Source: Armigeres subalbatus
Lineage: Eukaryota; Arthropoda; Insecta; Diptera; Culicidae
Reading direction: 5' to 3'
Length of the DNA stretch: 64,000 bases
Assembly (NCBI RefSeq): GCF_024139115.2
Contig: NC_085139.1
Location: 69,731,203 to 69,795,202, forward strand
Shown: piece by piece, positions 1 to 64,000 of the stretch
How positions within the stretch are numbered: position 1 is the stretch's first letter
How the letters are laid out: each line of letters opens with the position of its first letter
The notes under the pieces: generated by a model
Databases searched by the model: none
What the model saw: only the letters and a program-made list of their open reading frames with translations
Told to the model about the DNA's origin: nothing
Position numbers and translations under genes: made by a program

Positions 1-1510
1 TAAGGATGGGAGCCTCTTGACGGACGAACGCGTGGTGATCGAAAGGTGGAAGCAGCACTACGAGGAACATCTGAATGGCGCTGAGAGTATAGGCAGTGAA
101 AGTCAAGGCAGCGGAGGAGATGACTACGTCAGTTCAGCGGACGATGGAAGCCAACCAGCCCCCACCTTGAAAGAAGTTAAGGATGCCATCCAATAGCTAA
201 AGACCAATAAAGCAGCTGGTAAGGATGGTATCGGAGCTGAGCTCATCAAGATGGGCCCGGAAAAGCAGGCCACTTGCCTGCACAAACTGATAGTCAGAAT
301 CTGGGAAACCGAACAGCTACCGGAGGAGTGGAAGGAAGGGGTTATATGCCCCATCTACAAGAAAGGCGACAAACTGGAGTGTGAGAACTTTCGAGCGATC
401 ACCATCCTTAATGCCGCCTACAAAGTGATATTCCAGCTCATCTTCCGTCGTCTGTCACCATTAGTGAATGAATGTTCGTGGGAAGTTATCAAGCCGGCTT
501 CGTTGACGGCCACTCGACAACGGACCACATCTTTACTGTACGGCAAATCCTTCAAAATTGCCGTGAATACCAGGTCCCAACGCACCATCTGTTCGTTGAT
601 TTCAAGGCGGCATACGACAATATAGACCGCGTAGAGCTATAATGGAAATAATGGATGAGAACAGCTTCCCTGGGAAGCTTACCAGACTGATCAAAGCAAC
701 GGTGGATGGTGTGCAAAACTGTTTGAAGATTTCGGGCGAACACTCCAGTTCGTTCGAATCGCGCCGGGCACTAAGACAAGGTGATGGACTTTTGTGCCTG
801 TGCGGAGAGCCGGGTGTAACAGCCGGGGTACGATTTTCAACAGATCCAGTCAATTTATTTGCTTCGCGGATGACATGGACATTGTCGGCCGAACATTTGC
901 AAAGGTGGCAGAACTGTACACCCGCCTGAAACGTGAAGCAACAAAAGTTGGACTGGTGGTAAATGCGTCAAAGACAAAGTACATGCTTGTGGGCGGAGCC
1001 GAGCGCGACAGGGCCCGCCTGGGAAGCAGTGTTACAATCGACGGGGATACCTTCGAGGTGGTCGAGGAATTCGTCTACCTCGGATCCTTGCTAACGGCTG
1101 ATAACAATGTCAGTCGTGAAATACGAAGGCGCATCATCTGTGGAAGTCGGGCTCCAGAAGAAACTGCGGTCAAAAAAGATTCGCCACCGCACCAAATGTG
1201 TCATGTACAAGACGTTTATAAGACCGGTTGTCCTCTACGGACATGAAACATGGACAATGCTCGAGGAGGACTTGCAAGCACTCGGAGTATTCGAGAGGCG
1301 GGTGCTTAGGACCATATTTGGCGGTGTGCAAGAAGACGGTGTATGGCGGCGAAGAATGAACCACGAGCTCGCTCAGCTCTACGGCGAGCCCAGTATCCAG
1401 AAGGTAGCTAAAGCCGGATGGGTACGATGGGCAGGAAATGTTGCAAGAATGCCGGACAGCAACCCTGCAAAGATGGTGTTCGCTTCCGATCCGGCAGGTA
1501 CGAGACGGCG
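1..1510 (+). pseudogene. Decayed RTE-type non-LTR retrotransposon, reverse transcriptase region
   Basis: Conceptual translation across frames follows the mosquito RTE-like endonuclease-RT: linker, fingers (YKKGDKLECENFRAITILN), palm (HHLFVDFKAAYDNI), the catalytic FADDMDIVG near 863-890, and a C-terminal part with VLYGHETWTMLEEDLQALGV and RRRMNHELAQLYGEPS. It is broken by an in-frame TAG at 194-196 and frame changes near 475, 630, 790 and 1110. The 5' part lies outside the window and the sequence stops near 1510 in an AT-rich run. The catalytic FADD is kept although the ORF is dead. RTE is my best clade guess from memory of the family. Confidence 0.85.
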
Positions 1511-1559
1511 TTTAGATGTAGACTAAATAAATGAAAAATGAATAAATGAATGAAGCCTC

Positions 1560-2257
1560 AAGATACCTTGTAACCCCATTATAGACACACCACAGAATTC
1601 GATTAATATCTACGACACTCCAAACTTTCCTTGAGTACAGATCTTAATGTTCAAATCGATCAACATGAAGATCTCCGGTGTCTCAATTATTTTTATGAGT
1701 TGGAATAGCACCACGATACTTCATTACACCATTACAGACAAACTAAAGAATTCGTTCGACATCTACGACACTTCAAATTATCCTTGAGTACAGATCTTAA
1801 TATTCAAATCGATCAGCATGAAGATCTTCGATGTCCTCATTTGTTTTATGAGTTGGAATAGCTCCAAACTGTCTCTGAGTAAAGATCTTAATATGCAAAA
1901 CGATCAACAAGATCTTCGATGTCTCAACTATTTTTATCAGTTGGAATTGCTCCACGGGACTTCGTTACACCATCATAGACACATTACAGAGTTCGTTGAA
2001 CTTCTACGACACTTCAAACTGTCTTTGAGCTCAGATCCTAATTTTCAAAGCGATTAACAAGAAGATCTTTGATGTCCCCACTATTTTTATGAGTTGGAAT
2101 AGCTCCACGGTACCTCGTAACACAATTACAGACACATCACAGAATTCGTTAATTATCTACGACACTCCAAACTGTTCTTGAGTACAGATCTTAATATTCA
2201 AATCGATCAACACGAAGATCTTCGATGTCTCAACTATTTTTATGAGTTGGATTAGCT
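1560..2257. repeat. Satellite array A, ~152-bp units, reverse orientation
   Basis: Five copies of a unit carrying CAGATCTTAAT and GATCTTCGATGTCTCAA sit at 1641, 1794, 1885, 2035 and 2188. Spacings are near 152 bp except one unit shortened to about 91 bp. Units also share AGTTGGAATAGCTCCA. Read on the minus strand, this unit matches the unit of the neighbouring array at 2270-3960. Confidence 0.85.
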
Positions 2258-2269
2258 TATGTATGGTAT

Positions 2270-3960
2270 TGTAGATATTCTGGGAATGTTATGACTTGTA
2301 TATACTGGTGTAATGATGTCCCGTGGGGCTCAAACTAACATACAAGCTCGGGAACCTAGACCTCCAATACTTGAACTCAAGAATGCTTTGGAGTACCGTA
2401 GATATTCTGGGAATGTTATTATTTTCATATGCTGGTGTAATGATGTCTCATGGGGTTTTTGTAACTGATACATAAACTAAGTAGCCGTTGAATCAGATCT
2501 GAACTCAAGAATGGTTTGAGCTCCGTCAATATTCTGGGAAAATTGTGTTTTATATATACTGGTGTAATGATGTCCCATGGGGCTTCACCAAATAACACAC
2601 AAGCTTGAAAACCTATGAATCACTCTATTGGTCTTGTAGACCTCCAATATCTGAACTCAAGAATGATTTGGAGTACCGCAGGAATTTCTTATATACTGAT
2701 GTAATGATGTCCCATGGGGCTTTTCCAACCAACACACAAGCTCGGGAACCTTTTGAATTACTCTTGTACACCTCCAAAATCTGAGCTCAAGAAGGGTTTG
2801 GAGTACCTTAGATATTCTGAAAATGTTGATTTTTTATATAGTGGTGTAATGATGTCCCATGGGGTTGCTCCAACTAACACACAAGCTCAGGACCATATGA
2901 ATCACTCTGTTGGTCTTGAAGATCTCCAATATCTGAACTCAAGAATTGTTTGGAACTCTGGGAATGTTGTGATTTGTATATACTGGTGTAATGATGTCCC
3001 ATGGGGTTGCTCCAACTAACACACAAGCTCAGGACCGTATGAATCACTCTATTGGTCACTAATTTATGGTTTGAGTGTGTTCCTTCTACGTGAAGTTAAA
3101 CGATTTACAATGATATGGAAATGCTAATATCATCTTCCAAACTTAGACGTACATGTCTCACTGGCCAGTGGAGATATATCAGCTTGCACACTGATATTCT
3201 TCCCTCCCCCTTCATACGGGAGCTTGGCAGATGGAAGGTCGTGCGATATGTGCCATCACAAATATTGCCCTCCGCTCGCTTTCAAATCGACTTCTATAAA
3301 AACATTCTTCATGCCTGCCGTATCCTAACGGAACTATCAATTCTATACTTTCGCCTCTAATTCTATCATGAACATGTACGTCTAAGTTTGGAAGATGATA
3401 TTAGCATTTCCATATCACTCTATTGGTGTTGTAGACCTTCAATATCTGAACTCAAGAATGGCTTGGAGTACCATAACTATTCTGGGAATGTTTATTTTTG
3501 AAGTGCTAATGAAACGATGTCTAATGCGGTTTCTACAGCTAACACACAAGCTCAGGAACCTATCAAGCACTCTGTTGGTCTTGAAGACCTCCAGGATCTG
3601 AACTCAAGAATTGTTTGGAGTACCGTAAACATTCTGGGAATAATGTATTTTGTATATACTGGTGTAATGATGTCCCATGGTGCTTCTGAAACTAACACAC
3701 AAGCTCGGGAACCTATAAATTACTCTGTTGATCTTGTAGACCTCCAAGATCTGAACTCAAGAATAGTTTGGAGTACCGTTGATGTTCTGGTAACACTGAG
3801 ATTTGATAAAAATATTTCATCTATGTCTCAAGTACCATTGTCCATTGCCAACTTTATATGAGGATTGAGGCCCCGTAAAACGCTTTGTTGTTTATGTAGA
3901 TCATCAAGATCTGAACTCAAGGAAGGTTTGGAAGCCCTGAAAGATCTCACAAAAATTATT
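2270..3960. repeat. Satellite array B, ~128-152-bp units, forward orientation
   Basis: Units contain TGATGTCCCATGGGGCT, AACACACAAGCTCGGGAACC and CTGAACTCAAGAATGGTTTG. Copies of the GATGTCC block occur near 2314, 2441, 2568, 2707, 2850, 2993, 3515 and 3668. The array is interrupted by the fold-back element at 3112-3416 and fades out near 3960. Short ORFs here follow the repeat and are not genes. Confidence 0.85.
3112..3416. mobile_element. Fold-back/MITE-like element with perfect 45-bp inverted arms
   Basis: The left arm 3112-3156 (starting GATATGGAAATGCTAATATC) is the exact reverse complement of 3372-3416. The inside is 215 bp of single-copy-looking sequence. The block interrupts satellite array B: TCACTCTATTGGT from the satellite occurs both before it (3044-3056) and just after it (3415-3427). 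No transposase is present. Which superfamily it belongs to is unclear. Confidence 0.75.
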
Positions 3961-4099
3961 TCCCCCCATATTTCAACTTTTTTGTGGCTTGCAACCGTCT
4001 TTGAAGCAATATGTCCAAAATTTATGTTGAAATACGACGAAAAAAAATCCGTGTTGAATCGGATAAACGTCCAAAATTCTCGTGATTAAGAATCAATTA

Positions 4100-5949
4100 A
4101 AATCCAACGAGCGTTTTTTTTATATCTCGATTGCTTAACGCTTTCTCGACCAAGCTTAGTTCTATTGTAAATTGGAGCAACGATGGATAGAGGTACAAGT
4201 AATAAACGGGATGGAATTTACCCATCCTTGCTTCACGAACAAGGTCATTCATAATTATTGGAATAATTGTATGTCTTAGTTGAGTTTATTTCAAGATACA
4301 GCACTGTAATGAAAATCTCGTTAATAAAGCTAATAGCAATAATGGTACACAACACAGCACAGTACACAATACACATATTTACGCTCCAAGCGATTAATAA
4401 TTTCGAAGACGGTCGTATAAAGTACCGTGAGGTGCAGTAAATCAGTGCAGGAATGAATGTCGATAAAACAAAAAGTAAATGATAAGAGAGGTAAATAAGC
4501 CACTGATAATGGTCTACTTGAATATGGGGATTACAAATTTAAAGATCGAATATTTTAGCAACAGCAAAGTTAATTTCTTTTTCCTTTTTGATCCGTTGCA
4601 GCATGTATGCGAATATAGGAGTTCTGATCGACTATTAATAAGGATCAAATGAGCTAAAATAGGAAATGCACTGAACAACGGTACTTTGCTATGCTCTCTC
4701 GTATTTCGTGATTATGCAAATATAAATCGTAATGAATATAAGTGTGTTTAGCTGGCAATTAGACTGGCTCGCCGGTGTTGTTTATATTTAAGATTTTTAT
4801 ACCTTGGCCACAAAAATAATTAATTGGCGATCTAATTTATTTGGCTTTTCTCCTTAATGATGAATAAAAACCGAGCAGTGGGTAATGTTAGAGACATTAC
4901 CGAGGGTAGACGTAGGAATTGTATACGTAAAATGTGCAATTAAATATGCCAATTTGTATTGTATTTTTACATTATTTCGTATTTACTATGACTATAGGAT
5001 TTAGGTATATTGAAAACGACAACTGCCATGCTATGTAGAATTAGTCATCAGCAGTTAAATTAAATAAACGGTAAGAATTGTTGAGTTTTTGTTCAGCGAT
5101 TACAAATCATCAAAAATCTCATCGGATGTTCCTCAACCCCTGAACAACATGCTTAAAGATTCATGAACTTAGAACAAAAATTGAACTTTTGATTCTTGGT
5201 TTTGTGACAAAAAGTCAAAAGGAATGGCCGATTGTTAAAATTTTTAATTGCATCTGATGCCCACACGAGATACAGAGAACTAACAGATAATGATTGGGAG
5301 TGGGACTATCATCATCCTCCTAATTCCTAGAGATGAATGAGCCTCGGGCTGGAAATCTCTTAAATAAAGGACAAAAAAAAGAATTCTAAGTAAAAGAACA
5401 GTATTCTAAATGTGTAAACACTGGTGGCCCCAAAATTAAACAATGCGCCGTGATCGAAACTATAAAACAAAGATTAAACGGGCTGGATACGCAAAGCAGA
5501 AAACAAAATTTCTGGTTCGCGAAAACAATACTCAACATGTACTTATAATGTACCTATTTGCTAGACGAATGCACAAAGCAGATTACAGGTCATATTTGAT
5601 ATTTTTCAATAGATTTGAACAATTGAATTATTATCATAATTTTTGACTACAATGACAAATTGTATCGAAATTCCTCCCGAAAGTACAAATCGATGATGAG
5701 AATAATTAATCAGAAGCAACATGAATTCCTTTTATCATCTCAAGAAAAAAATACACTTCTTATTTTATGAACCAATCTGCTGTCCATGAACTGGCGGCGT
5801 GTGCTGTAGTGGACCAAATTTATAAATTACCTTACGAGATAACACTGGAATTCTTATTCATTTCGGCATTACGTTGTTCTTAATAGGTGTGCCTAACGAG
5901 AAAAGCGTATAGGAATCCGAAGCGAAGCCCGGAGCTCAGAAGGAGCCAG
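4100..5949. other. AT-rich intergenic DNA upstream of the ABCC gene
   Basis: No credible gene or RNA is seen; the ORF at 5443-5646 has no recognisable content. At 5331-5385 there is a LINE/SINE 3' tag (GAGCCTCGGGCTGGAAATCTC, then AATAAA-like sequence and an A run) that recurs at 45140-45190. A promoter must lie in or near this region, but I could not identify a convincing TATA box or initiator. Confidence 0.6.
5331..5390 (+). repeat. 3'-terminal fragment of a retroposon with A-rich tail
   Basis: The sequence runs GATGAATGAGCCTCGGGCTG, AAATCTCTTAAATAAAG and then an A run. It matches 45140-45192 with only a few differences. Only the 3' end is present, as expected for heavily 5'-truncated retroposition. 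The source family is not determined. Confidence 0.6.
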
Positions 5950-6013
5950 ATGAGAAGTGGGCGATGCTGCTGCTGCTGCTGCCTCTACCGCTGCTGCAAT
6001 CGTAAAACACACA

Positions 6014-61875
<55,862 letters not shown>

Positions 61876-63114
61876 AGTGAGATTGGCAACTTTTTTTTGA
61901 CAGCGGCGAATCTCGATTTTGTGGAACTTTTTCCTACCCGAGTTACTATAAGATTAAAAAATTACTTTAAATTAAGATTAAAAATTTTGTATGATGCGCC
62001 AAATAAAAGTCTGTTATAAGTGCAAATTTTACACAAGAACTTCCCAAGTGTAGTATTTAATAATAGTGAAGATATCTTCTTATTCTTCTTATTCTGTTTT
62101 CGTAGCTTTTCCTCACTGGGACATTTCCGCCTTGCAGCTAAGTGTGCATTTAGCACTTCAACAGTTATTAACTGCGAGGTTTCTAAGCAGCGTTACCATT
62201 TTTACATTCGTATATCATGAGGCTAACACGATGATAGTTTTATGATCAGCGAAGTCGAATTTTTAAATTAATTTCCATGCTAACATAAAACATTCACCAA
62301 AATTAGCTTTCTCCTTTATATGAACATATATACAAATTATTTAGTTCGTGTTAGTATCCGCTTAACATGAAAACGACTGGATGGATTTTCTCATTCCTTC
62401 GGCAATTCGGTTCGTTAAAATCTTAAAATCATTAAACCATGTAATCCCAGAAACAATAGCCTTTGATAGGTATGTCAAGGGAACGAACCTTCACTTATTA
62501 ACGAATAGCATAGAATTGCCTAATGCTGTCTATTCCGTCTTTTCAGTTCAGCACGTCCGTCAGGACGTCTTTTTTGTTTGCAACATAAGAGCTTTTGACA
62601 CGTGTGTGTAGAGTGTAAGCCGCAACAGGCGAGTTTCACTTTCCCACCCTACATACATCAAGCATATTATGGTGTCAGTGGCACCTCTTGAGTCTTGAAT
62701 ATGCTTTACTTAAGAGGCGACAAGTGACAGATCATTGATGTAAGATGTGAGGCAGCATACGTGGAAAAGCTTACTTTTTTGCATCTACTATTTCCAACGA
62801 TGAAAAGAGCCTTTTTATTTCCTTCTATATGAAAGACGGTAATGGAAAAATGACGATGGTGCAGCAGCACACAACAATCCACCGCAATACGGATAAGCGG
62901 AATGTGAGCAAAAACATGTTGGGTATCAACAAAACATGGTTTCCATTAGAAGCTCATCAGCAAGGAAAAAATATGCGAGCATTTCCTGGTGGAATCTATT
63001 TTCCAGCATTGGCTTGAAAATAATTGATAGCAGCATTGATTCGCTTTGAGGCCACTGTATCAGATGCTTAACTAACTAAGCAAGTGAAATTATAATAAAG
63101 AATGTTCTGCCGTG
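61876..63114. other. 3' flank of the ABCC gene, intergenic
   Basis: Contains the poly(A) signal at 62002, then AT-rich DNA. Short ORFs (for example 62381-62611 and 62829-63017) show no recognisable domain. No further gene before the LINE at 63175. Confidence 0.5.
62002..62007 (+). terminator. Poly(A) signal AATAAA of the ABCC gene
   Basis: A canonical AATAAA lies 127 nt after the stop codon in AT-rich DNA and is followed by a GT/T-containing stretch. It is the only canonical hexamer I saw in the first 150 nt of 3' flank. A short 3' UTR is inferred. Confidence 0.6.
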
Positions 63115-63174
63115 AATCGCATATCTGTCCCATATGAATAGGAAACCTATCAAATATGGGACAGATATGCGATT
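63115..63174. repeat. Perfect 21-bp hairpin at a LINE breakpoint
   Basis: Left arm 63115-63135 includes CGCATATCTGTCCCATAT; the right arm 63154-63174 is its exact reverse complement. The 18-bp loop itself contains ATAGG AAA CCTAT. LINE homology begins immediately after the right arm. Confidence 0.85.
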
Positions 63175-64000
63175 GTGAAAGGGCATAGACTAGAGTGTGC
63201 CAATTACAAAGGGATCACCCTTCTGAGCTCGGCGTACAAAATCCTGTCGCGTATCCTGTTTAACAGACGGATCAGATGTTTAGCCTGCGGACGATCCTTG
63301 ATAAATTCCGGGAATACAATTTGCAGACTCACCATCTGTTCATTGATTTCAAAGCAGCGTACGATTCAGTGAAGAGAAATGAGCTGTGGCAGATAATGTC
63401 CGAACATGGTTTTCCGGCGGAACTGATTAGACTGATTCGTGCAACGCTGGATGGCTCGAAATCAAGAATTCGGATTGCAGACGAAGTGTCAACCTCGTTT
63501 GAGACCTTAGAAGGATTGAAGCAGGGTGATGCACTTTCAAATTTATTGTTCAACATTGCACTCGAGGGCGCTATTAAGAGATCTGGCGTGCAGAGGAACG
63601 GCACTATCATCACACGGTCGCATATGCTCCTGAGCTTTGCGGCCGACATCGACTTCATTGAAATTGATCGCAGAGCAGTAGTGGAGGCTTTTGTCCCTCT
63701 GAAGAGGGAGACCAAGACAAAGTACATGGTGGCAGGTAGAGATAGGGGAATAGCTAGTGGTATTGGTGCAGAGGTAGTGCTTAATGGGGATGTGTTTGAA
63801 GTTGTTGGAGAATTTGTTTATCTTGGAACGCTTGTGACATGTGACAAAGACGTTTCCCGTGAATTGAAAAGACGTACTGCTGTTGCGAATAGGGCCTTTA
63901 ACGGATTAGCTTAGGTCCAGCTTAGGTCCCGCAACATGCAGACGGAAACAAAATTTGCTCTATACAAAACTCTGGTTCTACCGGTGGCCCTTTATGGACA
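63175..64000 (+). pseudogene. RTE-type LINE reverse transcriptase, running off the window
   Basis: KGHRLECANYKGITLLSSAY, then after an internal deletion and frame change at about 63270 THHLFIDFKAAYDSVKRNEL, LKQGDALSNLLFNIALEGA, LLSFAADIDFIEI, KYMVAGRDRGIASG and EFVYLGTLVTCDKDVSREL. The catalytic motif is FAAD where FADD is needed, and the stretch between KRE and TKTKYM is deleted. A stop lies at 63912-63914, after which the coding continues out of frame (LYKTLVLPVALYG). Same family as 1-1510. Confidence 0.87.

Noticed and set aside
5443..5646. 67-codon ORF upstream of the ABCC gene
   Set aside because: Lys/Arg/Tyr/Asn-rich, as expected from AT-rich DNA, with no domain or conserved context.
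5957..6013. Non-ATG (GTG) start giving an alanine-rich N-terminus for the ABCC protein
   Set aside because: A eukaryotic gene with a good in-frame ATG at 6014. The GCT run lies between an in-frame TGA and that ATG, so it is 5' UTR.

Overview
The window looks like nuclear DNA of a culicine, probably Aedes, mosquito. It holds one multi-exon gene with insect-type splice sites, 0.06-19 kb introns packed with transposable elements (TEs) and satellites, a Feilai-like tRNA-derived SINE, and I-, R1- and RTE-clade LINE remains. No prokaryotic features are present. I could run no search, so family names rest on motifs I recognise.

The only protein-coding host gene is on the + strand, from 6014 to 61875. 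It is an ABCC-family (MRP4 / lethal(2)03659-like) ABC exporter of 12 coding exons, 4491 nt including the stop, with a predicted protein of 1496 aa. Every junction keeps frame. Introns 3, 5 and 7 are 14, 19 and 15 kb and make up most of the window. NBD1 is canonical; NBD2 has an unusual signature motif (FSMGH).

Layout: 1-1510, decayed RTE-type LINE. 1550-3960, head-to-head 140-150 bp satellite with a 305-bp fold-back element inside. 4100-5950, AT-rich upstream DNA. 6014-7156, exons 1-3. Intron 3 has a 23-bp minisatellite (8.9-20.6 kb) split by a 5'-truncated I-clade LINE with a target-site duplication (TSD) and by a 61-bp satellite. 21135-22815, exons 4-5. Intron 5 has an almost full-length I-clade LINE (24170-36895, minus strand, 11-bp TSD) that is split by a ~6-kb Transib-like element carrying an inverted 12/24-bp minisatellite; then SINEs, a mariner scrap and another 24-bp minisatellite. 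41824-44360, exons 6-7. Intron 7 has an R1-like LINE, several terminal-inverted-repeat (TIR) elements, a 538-bp Transib-like MITE whose two ends read as a 12-RSS and a 23-RSS, and a 6.7-kb 23-bp minisatellite. 59435-61875, exons 8-12. Then a poly(A) signal, AT-rich DNA and a second RTE-type LINE running off the window.

The most interesting signals are the two Transib-like insertions with RAG-type recombination-signal architecture (50509-51046 and 27431-33408). Next come four intronic minisatellite families of 23-24 bp with self-complementary units in one gene, two of the window's tandem arrays showing an internal strand switch.
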